Origin: Dryocola clanedunensis
GTDB taxonomy: Bacteria; Pseudomonadota; Gammaproteobacteria; Enterobacterales; Enterobacteriaceae
Direction: 5' to 3' (one strand)
DNA: 64,000 bases
Assembly: GCF_025215155.1 (NCBI RefSeq)
Contig: NZ_JALHAM010000113.1
Below, one piece after another: positions 1 through 7,958 of the stretch. Made by a program: the position numbers and the translations under genes. Position 1 is the stretch's first letter; every line of letters starts with the position of its first letter. Under the pieces are notes generated by a model. It saw only the letters and a list, made by a program, of their open reading frames with translations, was not told the origin of the DNA and made no database searches.

Positions 1-9
1 TATATTTAA

Positions 10-58
10 CCGGATGGACCTTGCTTACTACGACAGACGTAAGCAAAGTATCATCCGG
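10..58. repeat. Interrupted inverted repeat downstream of dadX
   Basis: Two nested pairs of arms are visible: CCGGATG (10-16) with CATCCGG (52-58), and TTGCTTAC (21-28) with GTAAGCAA (39-46). The unit looks like an enterobacterial palindromic intergenic repeat of the REP type. It lies beyond the 3' end of dadX, where such repeats are common. There is no clear T-tract, so I do not call it a terminator. Confidence 0.5.
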
Positions 59-76
59 ATAGATTAGGCTGAATGT

Positions 77-120
77 GTTACCTGTGTGGCCGGTCTGATC
101 TGTAACCTATGTGACCGGTC
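77..120. repeat. Two 19-bp tandem units, possible IS-end remnant
   Basis: Positions 77-95 and 102-120 share the pattern GTxACCTxTGTGxCCGGTC with three mismatches and a period of 25 bases. Short repeats spaced this way near a terminus, followed here by GTACA, resemble the internally repeated ends of some insertion sequences such as the IS21 group. No transposase is in view, so this would be a solo end or relic. That origin is inference from pattern only. Confidence 0.35.
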
Positions 121-163
121 GTACACTGTCGCTTATCCACCCTACGTAACTTAACCTTTCGCG

Positions 164-1234
164 TCAAACCGTCACTACCGGCACGCGCGGTGCCAGCGCG
201 CACATCAGCTCATAGCCTACCGTTCCCGCCGCCGAGGCAACATCATCAATCTTCACTTCATTGCCCCACAGTTCGACCGGGCTGCCGATCCCCGCATGCG
301 GACACGGCGTTAAATCCACCGTAATCATATCCATGGAAATGGCCCCGATAGTGGATGTCATCACGCCGTCAACATGTACCGGTGTGCCTGTCGGCGCGTG
401 GCGGGGATATCCATCCGCATAGCCACAGGCCACTATCCCGATCCGCTGTTCGGCTGACGCCCGGTAGCGGCTACCGTAGCCGACTGCGTCCCCTGCCTTA
501 AGATTCTGTATACCAATGATTTCGCTGCGTAAGGTCATCACCGGGCGCAGGCCGCTGTTGGCAATATCGCACCACTGGCCGCTCGGCGAAGCGCCGTAAA
601 GTATAATCCCCGGACGCACCCAGTCGTAGTGGGCCTCCGGGTGCCACATCGTTGCCGCTGAGTTAGACAGCGAACGGGCACAGTCCAGCCCTTCCGCAGC
701 CTGCTCGATGCGGGCCAGCGGCTCGACGATGCCTTCAGGCTGTTCGGCATCGGCGAAATGCGCCATCAGCGTCAGCTGCCCGACGTTGGGGATGGCGCGC
801 AGCTGCTGCCAGATGGAATGCACCCGCTCCGGGGTAAAACCGAGGCGGTTCATGCCGCTGTTCACCTTCAGATAAATATCCAGAGGCGCGTTAAGACGCG
901 CGTTCGCCAGCGCCTTCACCTGCCAGTTGCTGTGCAGGCTCGTGGTGAGGCGATATTTATCAAACAGCTCAAGATCGCCGGCGTGGAAGAAGCCTTCCAG
1001 CATCAGAATCGGCCCTTTCCAGCCGCGCTCACGCAGCAATATGGCTTCTTCAACATTGAGCAGGGCGAAACCGTCGGTGCCACCCAGCGCCGACCAGACG
1101 CGATCGATACCGTGGCCGTAGGCGTTTGCTTTCACGACTGACCACACCCGGGAATTCGGGGCAGCCTGACGGGCAATTTGCAGATTATTGCGCAGCGCGC
1201 TCAAATCGAGCGTCGCTGTAACAGGACGGGACAT
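164..1234 (-). CDS. dadX: Catabolic alanine racemase DadX
   Basis: PLP-dependent fold-III racemase that converts L-alanine to D-alanine for oxidation by DadA in the cytoplasm. The N-terminal motif VVKANAYGHG places the Schiff-base lysine at K35, and the catalytic tyrosine of the second domain lies in GYGSRYRA. The length of 356 residues is normal for the family. The ATG is preceded by AAGGAG. It is the second gene of the dadA-dadX operon, 29 bases after dadA. That linkage is what separates it from the biosynthetic paralogue alr. Confidence 0.95.
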   Translation of the reverse strand: MSRPVTATLDLSALRNNLQIARQAAPNSRVWSVVKANAYGHGIDRVWSALGGTDGFALLNVEEAILLRERGWKGPILMLEGFFHAGDLELFDKYRLTTSLHSNWQVKALANARLNAPLDIYLKVNSGMNRLGFTPERVHSIWQQLRAIPNVGQLTLMAHFADAEQPEGIVEPLARIEQAAEGLDCARSLSNSAATMWHPEAHYDWVRPGIILYGASPSGQWCDIANSGLRPVMTLRSEIIGIQNLKAGDAVGYGSRYRASAEQRIGIVACGYADGYPRHAPTGTPVHVDGVMTSTIGAISMDMITVDLTPCPHAGIGSPVELWGNEVKIDDVASAAGTVGYELMCALAPRVPVVTV

Positions 1235-1263
1235 AGCCGCTCCTTGTTTTCGTTATTGGTCTG

Positions 1264-2562
1264 TCAATTATGGGCGCTGTGCAGGCGTTGTGAACCTGAA
1301 GGTGTAAATCCCGGTGAATAGCGGGCCACCGCAAGATCATCAAACGGAATCGCCGGGGTTCTGCCGGAAATTAAATCGCTGAGCATCTGCCCCGATCCGC
1401 AGGCCATCGTCCAGCCAAGCGTGCCGTGGCCGGTATTGAGCCAGAGGTTTTTAAACGGCGTCCTACCGACGATTGGCGTGCCGTCCGGCGTCATGGGACG
1501 CAGGCCCGTCCAGAACGTTGCCTGATCGACGTGACCACCGCGCGGATAGAGATCGCGCACCACCATCTCCAGCGTTTCACGACGCGGCTGCAGCAGATCG
1601 GTGTTGTAACCCACGATTTCCGCCATGCCGCCGACCCGGATGCGGTTGTCAAAGCGGGTGATAGCGATTTTATAGGTTTCGTCCAGGATGGTAGAGACGG
1701 GCGCCCCCTGCTCATCGGCGATGGGAATGGTCAGCGAATAGCCCTTGAGCGGGTAGACGGGAATATCGACGATATTTTTCAGTAGCCCGGTTGAGTAAGA
1801 ACCAAAGGCGACAACGTAGGTATCGGCTTTAATCACTTCTTTGCCGCACTGTACCCCGTAAATACTCTGCCCTTCATATAACAGGCGGTCGACCGGCGTG
1901 TTGTAGCGAAACTCCACGCCCGCTTCCGCCGCCATCCGCGCCAGGTTCTGGGTGAAAAGCTGGCAGTCGCCGGTTTCATCATTTGGCAAACGCAGGCCGC
2001 CGGTGAGTTTGTGGGCGACGTCCGCAAGCGCGGGCTCCACGCGGTTTAGCTGGCTGGCCTCCAGCAGTTCATAAGGCACGCCCGCATCCTGTAAAACGGC
2101 AATATCTTTTGCCGCATTCTCATACTGCTGCGCGGTGCGGAAGAGCTGGAGCGTACCGCCCTGGCGTCCTTCGTACTGAATACCGGTGCTGTGGCGCAGC
2201 TCTTTGAGGCAGTCGCGGCTGTACTCTGCCAGACGCACCATCCGCCCTTTGTTCTCCTGGTAATGCCGCATGTCGCAGTTGCGCAGCATCTGCATCATCC
2301 ATTTGAGCTGGAAGCGCGTGCCGTCGAGACTGATGGCCAGCGGCGCATGGCGCTGGAACATCCATTTGATGGCCTTCAGCGGCACGCCGGGGGCGGCCCA
2401 GGGGGCCGCATAGCCCGGAGAGATTTGCCCGGCGTTGGCAGCGCTGGTTTCAAGCGCAGGCCCGGCTTCCCTGTCAATCACCGTCACCTCGTGACCCGCC
2501 TGACGTAAATACCAGGCGCTCGCGACACCGACCACGCCACTTCCCAGCACCACAACACGCAT
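1264..2562 (-). CDS. dadA: D-amino acid dehydrogenase, FAD-binding subunit DadA
   Basis: Membrane-associated flavoprotein that oxidises D-alanine and other D-amino acids to 2-oxo acids and ammonia, passing electrons to the respiratory chain. The N-terminus shows the Rossmann dinucleotide motif VLGSGVVGVASAW followed by the acidic end of strand 2 (VID). A DAO-type C-terminal part contains GLRPMTPDGTPIVG and NTGHGTLGWTMACGSG. The length of 432 residues matches E. coli DadA. It is first in the dadAX operon. A good CRP site lies about 90 bases upstream of the ATG, in line with the known cAMP-CRP and Lrp control of dad. Confidence 0.96.
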   Translation of the reverse strand: MRVVVLGSGVVGVASAWYLRQAGHEVTVIDREAGPALETSAANAGQISPGYAAPWAAPGVPLKAIKWMFQRHAPLAISLDGTRFQLKWMMQMLRNCDMRHYQENKGRMVRLAEYSRDCLKELRHSTGIQYEGRQGGTLQLFRTAQQYENAAKDIAVLQDAGVPYELLEASQLNRVEPALADVAHKLTGGLRLPNDETGDCQLFTQNLARMAAEAGVEFRYNTPVDRLLYEGQSIYGVQCGKEVIKADTYVVAFGSYSTGLLKNIVDIPVYPLKGYSLTIPIADEQGAPVSTILDETYKIAITRFDNRIRVGGMAEIVGYNTDLLQPRRETLEMVVRDLYPRGGHVDQATFWTGLRPMTPDGTPIVGRTPFKNLWLNTGHGTLGWTMACGSGQMLSDLISGRTPAIPFDDLAVARYSPGFTPSGSQRLHSAHN

Positions 2563-2651
2563 AACGCTTCCTCGCTCTGCTAAAAGAATAATCTTCTGAT
2601 TACAAATTGATAACCCAGATGAAAATATTATTCAACATACGGCTTTATTAT

Positions 2652-2667
2652 GGTGAGCTTTCTCACA
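2652..2667. promoter_or_regulatory. Candidate CRP site upstream of dadA
   Basis: GGTGAGCTTTCTCACA matches the CRP consensus TGTGA-N6-TCACA with one mismatch. It lies in the 325-base region between the divergent genes dadA and ycgB. dadA is a known CRP target in E. coli, so dadAX is the likely client. Nothing else in this intergenic stretch could be assigned with confidence. Confidence 0.6.
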
Positions 2668-2887
2668 TCCCTTCCCGGCCTTACTGGGATGGCGCAATTA
2701 GAATCTCCTGCGACAGAAGATATTTTCAGCAGCATAAAATTTCACATCATCGTCCGTATACGGGCTATCGAAATCACTAAATCGCGCAGAAAAGAGTTTG
2801 CTAGCGGGCACTAAGTTTGCGGAGTGTTCTATCCTTTGAGGTGAGGCTTTCCATTCAGAGAGGGCCGACAACAATGAGGGCGCGCTG

Positions 2888-4423
2888 ATGGCTACTGTTG
2901 ACCTTTCCGCCACAAAGGATTCCAAACGACTGAGTGATGGTCCCGACTGGACGTTCGAACTGTTGGACGTCTACCTCGCTGAGATCGACCGTGTTGCTAA
3001 GCTTTACCGCTTAGACACTTATCCGCATCAGATTGAGGTCATCACCTCTGAACAGATGATGGATGCCTACTCCAGCGTCGGGATGCCAATAAATTACCCA
3101 CACTGGTCGTTCGGCAAAAAATTTATCGAGACCGAGCGGCTGTACAAGCACGGGCAGCAGGGGCTGGCCTACGAGATTGTGATTAACTCCAATCCCTGCA
3201 TCGCCTATTTGATGGAAGAAAATACCATCACCATGCAGGCGCTGGTGATTGCCCACGCCTGCTACGGACACAACTCGTTCTTCAAAAATAACTACCTGTT
3301 CCGCAGCTGGACGGACGCCAGCTCGATTATCGATTACCTGATCTTCGCCCGCAAATACATCAGCGAGTGCGAAGAGCGTTATGGCGTGGACGAAGTTGAG
3401 CGCCTGCTCGACTCCTGTCACGCGCTGATGAACTACGGCGTTGACCGCTACAAACGCCCGCAAAAAATCTCACTCCAGGAAGAGAAAGCACGACAGAAGA
3501 GCCGGGAGGAATATCTGCAAAGCCAGGTCAATACCCTCTGGCGGACTCTGCCTCGCCGCGAAGAAGAGAAAACGGTAGCCGAAGCGCGTCGCTATCCTTC
3601 CGAACCGCAGGAAAACCTGCTCTATTTCATGGAGAAGAACGCGCCGCTGCTTGAGCCGTGGCAGCGTGAAATCCTGCGCATCGTGCGTAAGGTGAGCCAG
3701 TATTTTTATCCGCAGAAGCAGACCCAGGTGATGAACGAAGGCTGGGCGACATTCTGGCACTACACCATCCTTAATCATCTGTACGATGAAGGAAAAGTGA
3801 CGGAACGCTTCATGCTGGAGTTCCTGCACAGCCATACCAACGTGGTGTTCCAGCCGCCGTATAACAGCCCGTGGTACAACGGCATCAACCCTTATGCCCT
3901 GGGCTTTGCCATGTTCCAGGACATCAAGCGTATCTGTCAGAATCCGACGGAGGAAGACAAATACTGGTTCCCGGATATCGCCGGGAAAGACTGGCTGGAT
4001 ACCCTGCACTTTGCGATGCGCGACTTCAAAGATGAAAGCTTCATCAGCCAGTTTCTGTCGCCGAAGCTAATGCGTGATTTCCGGCTGTTTACCGTGCTCG
4101 ATGACGACCACAATAACTATCTGGAAATTTCGGCAATCCATAACGAAGAAGGCTACCGTGAAATCCGCGCCCAGCTTTCTGCCCAGTACAACCTGAGCAA
4201 TCTGGAGCCGAATATTCAGGTATGGAACGTGGATTTGCGCGGCGACCGTTCGCTGACGCTGCGCTACATTCCACAGAACCGCGCGCCGCTGGATAAAGGC
4301 CGTCGTGAGGTGCTCAAGCACGTTCATCGCCTGTGGGGCTTTGACGTGACGCTCGAGCAGCAGAACGAAGATGGTAGTGTCGAGCTGCTGGATCGCTGCC
4401 CGCCGCGGATGAACAGCTTATAA
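2888..4423 (+). CDS. ycgB: SpoVR family protein YcgB
   Basis: Cytoplasmic protein of the SpoVR family, 511 residues and nearly colinear with E. coli YcgB (510). The biochemical function is unknown. In E. coli the gene belongs to the general stress (RpoS) group and the family is often linked to yeaG/yeaH-type stress modules. Conserved blocks include NYPHWSFGKKF, HACYGHNSFFKNNYLF and MNEGWATFWHYTILN. The clustered His and Glu in these blocks suggest metal binding, which is inference. The ATG at 2888 gives the E. coli-like start MATVD. It is divergent from dadAX and convergent with fadR across a REP block and a shared terminator. Confidence 0.93.
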   Translation: MATVDLSATKDSKRLSDGPDWTFELLDVYLAEIDRVAKLYRLDTYPHQIEVITSEQMMDAYSSVGMPINYPHWSFGKKFIETERLYKHGQQGLAYEIVINSNPCIAYLMEENTITMQALVIAHACYGHNSFFKNNYLFRSWTDASSIIDYLIFARKYISECEERYGVDEVERLLDSCHALMNYGVDRYKRPQKISLQEEKARQKSREEYLQSQVNTLWRTLPRREEEKTVAEARRYPSEPQENLLYFMEKNAPLLEPWQREILRIVRKVSQYFYPQKQTQVMNEGWATFWHYTILNHLYDEGKVTERFMLEFLHSHTNVVFQPPYNSPWYNGINPYALGFAMFQDIKRICQNPTEEDKYWFPDIAGKDWLDTLHFAMRDFKDESFISQFLSPKLMRDFRLFTVLDDDHNNYLEISAIHNEEGYREIRAQLSAQYNLSNLEPNIQVWNVDLRGDRSLTLRYIPQNRAPLDKGRREVLKHVHRLWGFDVTLEQQNEDGSVELLDRCPPRMNSL

Positions 4424-4434
4424 TGCCCTTGCCG

Positions 4435-4503
4435 TGTCGGATGGCGCTTGCGCTTATCCGACCTACGCAGGTCTGTTGTGGGGTGGATAAGCGTTCGCAC
4501 CCT
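4435..4503. repeat. REP/BIME-like palindromic pair after ycgB
   Basis: Two palindromic units: one from GTCGGATGGCGC to GCGCTTATCCGAC (4435-4461), and one around GGTGGATAAGCG (4482-4493) with CACC nearby. They lie between the convergent ycgB and fadR. The GGTGGATAAGCG core recurs at 20459-20470 and 24350-24361, and its complement at about 131-142. This indicates a REP family shared across the window. Confidence 0.65.
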
Positions 4504-4512
4504 CCAGCGATC

Positions 4513-4545
4513 AAAAAAGGCTTCCGGAAGGAAGCCTTTGTTTTT
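4513..4545. terminator. Bidirectional terminator between ycgB and fadR
   Basis: A ten-base stem AAAGGCTTCC / GGAAGCCTTT with a GGAA loop is flanked by an A-run on one side and a T-run on the other. It can therefore stop transcription of ycgB on the plus strand and fadR on the minus strand. Confidence 0.85.
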
Positions 4546-4557
4546 ACAGCGGCGCTA

Positions 4558-5277
4558 TCAGCGGCTGTGCATTGCCAGATCGCCCGGGAGGTTCTTCTGC
4601 ATACGGTGCCAGATTTCACCGCTCTCGCGGCCGTAGGTACGAACAGTATCGAATACCTGATCGTGCAGACCTTCCTCGCAGATTTTTGCCAGGCGATGGT
4701 AGAAACCTAACGCCAGGCTGCGTGCTTCTGGATTCGAGAAGTAGTGACGCCCGATACGGGTGTACAACCCTTTCATGCCGTTAAGAATCAGCCCGTAAAT
4801 TGGATTGCCGGAGGCAAACGCCAGGCCGCGGAAAATGCTGTAGTCCAGGTGCGCGAAGGCATCCGCGTGGTCTTCAACGCTGTCCGCCGTGGCCAGAACT
4901 TCCTGCGCTTTATCCGGGTGCTGACGCATCGCCGTACGGATAAAAATGGTGGCGATGTTGGTGCGCACGGACAGCAGATTATCTATCAGCTGAGGCACGC
5001 TGTCGTGATCTAAACGCGCCAGCGTTTCCAGGATATTCAGGCCTGAAGTTTCCCAGAAATTGTTCACTTTTGTCGGTTTGCCATGCTGAATGGTTAGCCA
5101 ACCGTCCCGGGCCAGACGCTGCAAGACTTCACGCAGCGTGGTACGGGTAACACCAATAAGTTCAGAAAGCTCACGCTCGGCAGGTAAAATAGAACCAGGA
5201 GGGAAACGGCTATTCCAGATACTTTCAATAATATATTCTTCCGCGAAACCCGCAGGGCTCTGCGCCTTAATGACCAT
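4558..5277 (-). CDS. fadR: Fatty acid metabolism regulator FadR
   Basis: GntR-family transcription factor that represses fad genes and activates fabA/fabB, and is released by long-chain acyl-CoA. The N-terminal winged helix contains PAERELSELIGVTRTTLREV. The C-terminal acyl-CoA-binding helical domain follows an NNFWETSGLNILETL linker. I chose the ATG at 5277, which gives MVIKAQSPAGF and exactly 239 residues as in E. coli. An in-frame ATG ten codons upstream has no family support. It is divergent from nhaB. A 17-bp sequence resembling a FadR operator lies 35 bases upstream of the start. Confidence 0.96.
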   Translation of the reverse strand: MVIKAQSPAGFAEEYIIESIWNSRFPPGSILPAERELSELIGVTRTTLREVLQRLARDGWLTIQHGKPTKVNNFWETSGLNILETLARLDHDSVPQLIDNLLSVRTNIATIFIRTAMRQHPDKAQEVLATADSVEDHADAFAHLDYSIFRGLAFASGNPIYGLILNGMKGLYTRIGRHYFSNPEARSLALGFYHRLAKICEEGLHDQVFDTVRTYGRESGEIWHRMQKNLPGDLAMHSR

Positions 5278-5311
5278 AGTACGATTTCCATTACACAGGT
5301 TTGGCAATTTG

Positions 5312-5328
5312 GACTCATCATACCAGAT
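5312..5328 (-). promoter_or_regulatory. Candidate FadR operator between fadR and nhaB
   Basis: Read on the minus strand the site is ATCTGGTATGATGAGTC. It closely resembles the E. coli fadD operator as I remember it (AGCTGGTATGATGAGTT), and the CTGGT half shared by FadR sites. It lies in the divergent fadR/nhaB promoter region, so it could mediate autoregulation of fadR, control of nhaB, or both. This rests on motif resemblance only. Confidence 0.5.
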
Positions 5329-5501
5329 GCGACGGACGCCAGATAGGTTGCCGCATGGCCATTTACGGGATCAATGTTTAATTTCTTTCATAATAGTTAC
5401 GGGGCGAACAATCGTCGCACCTTGCCAGTCCGGCCCTGCGCGAGTACCCTCGAAGCTATTAATAACCGCGATAATAATCACAGGAGTAAGGTCCTATCAC
5501 A

Positions 5502-7067
5502 ATGGAAATGTCCACAGGTCGTGCGCTATATCGGAACTTTCTTGGCCAGTCACCTGACTGGTACAAAATGGCAATTGTTGCTTTCCTGATCGTCAACCCA
5601 CTGGTGTTCTGGTACGTCAGCCCTTTCGTTGCCGGATGGATGCTGGTTGCCGAGTTTATCTTCACCCTTGCGATGGCGCTGAAGTGTTATCCACTGCTGC
5701 CCGGCGGCCTGCTCGCTATTGAGGCGGTACTTGTCGGCATGACCAGTGCGGAGAACGTCCGCCATGAAGTGGCTAACAATCTTGAGGTGCTGCTGCTGCT
5801 GATCTTTATGGTTGCCGGCATCTACTTTATGAAACAGCTCCTGCTGCTGGTGTTCACCAAGTTACTGCTGGGCATTCGCTCAAAAATGCTGCTTTCGCTG
5901 GCATTCTGTGTCGCCGCGGCCTTTCTTTCCGCCTTCCTGGATGCGCTGACGGTTGTCGCCGTCGTGATAAGCGTGGCGGTCGGCTTTTACGGTATCTATC
6001 ACCGTGTAGCTTCCAATAACGGTGATGACGGCGATATCCTGGATGACAGCCAGCTGGAAACTGACGGCCGCTCCATCCTTGAACAGTTTAGGGCCTTTTT
6101 ACGCAGCCTGATGATGCACGCGGGAGTAGGAACGGCTTTAGGTGGCGTTATGACGATGGTGGGAGAGCCGCAGAATTTGATCATCGCCAAGAACGCTGGC
6201 TGGCATTTTGGCGAGTTCCTGCTGCGCATGGCTCCGGTCACCCTCCCGGTACTGGTTTGTGGCCTGCTGACCTGCCTGCTGCTCGAATACACCAAAATTC
6301 TGGGATATGGCGCGGAGCTGCCGGAAAAAGTACGCACCATTCTGAAAGATTACGACACCCAAAGCGCCAAAAAACGCAGCAAGCAGGAGACGGTCAGGTT
6401 GTTGATTCAGGCGCTGATCGGCATCTGGCTGGTCATTGCGCTGGCATTGCATCTGGCGGAAGTGGGTCTGATTGGCCTGTCAGTGATTATTTTCGCCACC
6501 GCGTTATGCGGGGTGACGGATGAACATGCTATTGGTAAAGCGTTTACCGAAGCCCTGCCTTTCACGGCCTTGCTGACCGTGTTCTTCGCGGTGGTCGCCG
6601 TTATTATCGATCAGCATCTTTTCACTCCTGTTATCCACTTCGTATTACAGGCCGAGCCTCATGCTCAGCTCTCACTCTTTTATCTGTTTAACGGCGTGCT
6701 GTCGTCCATTTCTGACAATGTGTTTGTCGGCACGGTGTATATCAACGAGACGAGAAATGCACTGCAAAGCGGCATCATCGACCTTAAACAGTTTGAGCTG
6801 CTGGCAGTGGCGATTAATACCGGTACTAACCTGCCCTCCGTTGCGACACCGAACGGTCAGGCTGCGTTTCTGTTCCTGTTGACCTCCGCGCTGGCACCGC
6901 TTATCAGACTCTCTTATGGCCGTATGGTGTTAATGGCGCTGCCTTACACTATTGTGCTGACGCTGGTCGGCCTGCTGTGCGTTGAGTACACCTTGCAGCC
7001 TGCTACCGAGTGGATGCTGCATGCGGGATGGATTACCCCTTCTACGCTTAGCGAGCTGGCACACTAA
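5502..7067 (+). CDS. nhaB: Na+/H+ antiporter NhaB
   Basis: Inner-membrane sodium/proton antiporter for Na+ extrusion, important when NhaA is not active. The 521-residue sequence follows E. coli NhaB (513) almost throughout, with many hydrophobic segments. Conserved stretches include SAFLDALTVVAVVISVAVG, MVGEPQNLIIAKNAGWHF, SSISDNVFVGTVYINE and NTGTNLPSVATPNGQAAF. The central loop after about residue 165 is variable. The start at 5502 aligns with the E. coli N-terminus (MExSxGRALxRNFLGQSPDWYK). The 3' hairpin of the gene is duplicated around the first copy of the miniature element. Confidence 0.95.
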   Translation: MEMSTGRALYRNFLGQSPDWYKMAIVAFLIVNPLVFWYVSPFVAGWMLVAEFIFTLAMALKCYPLLPGGLLAIEAVLVGMTSAENVRHEVANNLEVLLLLIFMVAGIYFMKQLLLLVFTKLLLGIRSKMLLSLAFCVAAAFLSAFLDALTVVAVVISVAVGFYGIYHRVASNNGDDGDILDDSQLETDGRSILEQFRAFLRSLMMHAGVGTALGGVMTMVGEPQNLIIAKNAGWHFGEFLLRMAPVTLPVLVCGLLTCLLLEYTKILGYGAELPEKVRTILKDYDTQSAKKRSKQETVRLLIQALIGIWLVIALALHLAEVGLIGLSVIIFATALCGVTDEHAIGKAFTEALPFTALLTVFFAVVAVIIDQHLFTPVIHFVLQAEPHAQLSLFYLFNGVLSSISDNVFVGTVYINETRNALQSGIIDLKQFELLAVAINTGTNLPSVATPNGQAAFLFLLTSALAPLIRLSYGRMVLMALPYTIVLTLVGLLCVEYTLQPATEWMLHAGWITPSTLSELAH

Positions 7068-7075
7068 GATCGCGC

Positions 7076-7098
7076 AGAGGACAGTGAACTGTCCTCTG
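7076..7098. repeat. Left direct repeat of miniature element copy A (nhaB 3' hairpin)
   Basis: A 23-base sequence made of the hairpin AGAGGACAG-tgaa-CTGTCCTCT plus G, nine bases after the nhaB stop. An identical copy lies at 7240-7262. The bases just outside differ (C at 7075, G at 7239), so the repeat ends sharply. It has no T-tract, so it is a 3'-end hairpin rather than a textbook terminator. Confidence 0.9.
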
Positions 7099-7239
7099 CA
7101 GACTGATGACAAACCTAAAGCAAATGCGTTTCGCAAAGATCTCACCGAATAAATAACAAGGAAAATCAATTCATTGATTTTCGCCTGCTGACCACAAAGA
7201 AGGAAAAACCACGCTTTTTCCTGCTTTGTCAGCAATCTG
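7099..7239 (+). mobile_element. Miniature hairpin-flanked element, copy A
   Basis: About 140 bp beginning CAGACTGATG and ending GTCAGCAATC plus one or two variable bases. Nearly the same sequence occurs at 13255-13394 (inverted) and 43988-44127. Internal features are a perfect palindrome with GAAAATCAAT and ATTGATTTTC arms (7161-7182) and a long hairpin (7195-7228) with 14-base arms CAAAGAAGGAAAAA / TTTTTCCTGCTTTG carrying one mismatch. It has no coding capacity. It is flanked by a 23-bp direct repeat containing a complete hairpin, which reads as target duplication. Element and repeats fill most of the 311-base nhaB-dsbB gap. Confidence 0.8.
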
Positions 7240-7262
7240 AGAGGACAGTGAACTGTCCTCTG
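7240..7262. repeat. Right direct repeat of miniature element copy A
   Basis: Exact second copy of the 23-base hairpin sequence at 7076-7098. Removing the element and one repeat would leave a single hairpin downstream of nhaB. Confidence 0.9.
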
Positions 7263-7378
7263 TCACTCAGTTGCCTGATTACTATCCTAAATAACCGATA
7301 TTTTTTCCGCTTCTACTGGCGCAAAAATCGAATTGGTTTACACTGCCGAATCACCGCAAGTTGTAGGGAAAACAGATT

Positions 7379-7909
7379 ATGTTGCGATATTTAAACCAAT
7401 GCTCCCGTGGGCGTGGTGCCTGGCTGCTGCTGGCTTTCACCGCTTTTGCTCTGGAGATGGTGGCGCTATGGTTCCAGCATGTCATGATGCTGAAGCCGTG
7501 TGTAATGTGTATTTACGAGCGCTGTGCCCTGTTTGGGATTATGGGCGCAGGGTTGGTAGGTGCGATGGCACCCAAATCGCCTCTGCGCTACGGCGCGCTG
7601 GCCATCTGGCTTTATAGCGCAGGGAAAGGCGTACAGCTGACCTGGGAACATACGATGCTGCAGCTGCATCCGTCCCCGTTCGTCACCTGTGATTTTGCAG
7701 CTCGTTTCCCGTCGTGGCTACCGCTGAATAAATGGCTGCCGCAGGTCTTCGTGGCCACGGGCGACTGCTCCGTTCGCCAGTGGGAGTTTCTCTCCCTGGA
7801 TATGGTGCAGTGGCTGTTAGGGATCTTCGCCGTCTTCCTGGTTATCGCCGTGCTGGTGCTGATTGCGCAGCCTTTAAAACCAAAACGTCGCGATCTGTTT
7901 GGCCGCTAA
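7379..7909 (+). CDS. dsbB: Disulfide bond formation protein DsbB
   Basis: Inner-membrane quinone reductase that re-oxidises DsbA, driving periplasmic disulfide formation. There are four hydrophobic segments. The two redox pairs are present at the positions known from E. coli: C41/C44 (CVMC) in the first periplasmic loop and C104/C130 in the second. The length of 176 residues and the C-terminus KRRDLFGR match the family. The ATG at 7379 follows GTAGGGAAAACAG. In E. coli the far side of dsbB carries umuDC; here it is replaced by a small lipoprotein gene. Confidence 0.96.
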   Translation: MLRYLNQCSRGRGAWLLLAFTAFALEMVALWFQHVMMLKPCVMCIYERCALFGIMGAGLVGAMAPKSPLRYGALAIWLYSAGKGVQLTWEHTMLQLHPSPFVTCDFAARFPSWLPLNKWLPQVFVATGDCSVRQWEFLSLDMVQWLLGIFAVFLVIAVLVLIAQPLKPKRRDLFGR

Positions 7910-7927
7910 GGGCTGAACCGCAGGCAT

Positions 7928-7954
7928 AAAAAAACCCGCTTCGGCGGGTTTTTT
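7928..7954. terminator. Bidirectional terminator between dsbB and the DUF333 lipoprotein
   Basis: The stem AACCCGC-ttc-GGCGGGTT is flanked by an A-run and a T-run. It serves both convergent genes. Confidence 0.88.
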
Positions 7955-7958
7955 ATTA

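Noticed and set aside
2698..2925. 75-codon minus-strand frame between dadA and ycgB
   Set aside because: It overlaps the ycgB start, has no Shine-Dalgarno sequence and resembles no known protein.
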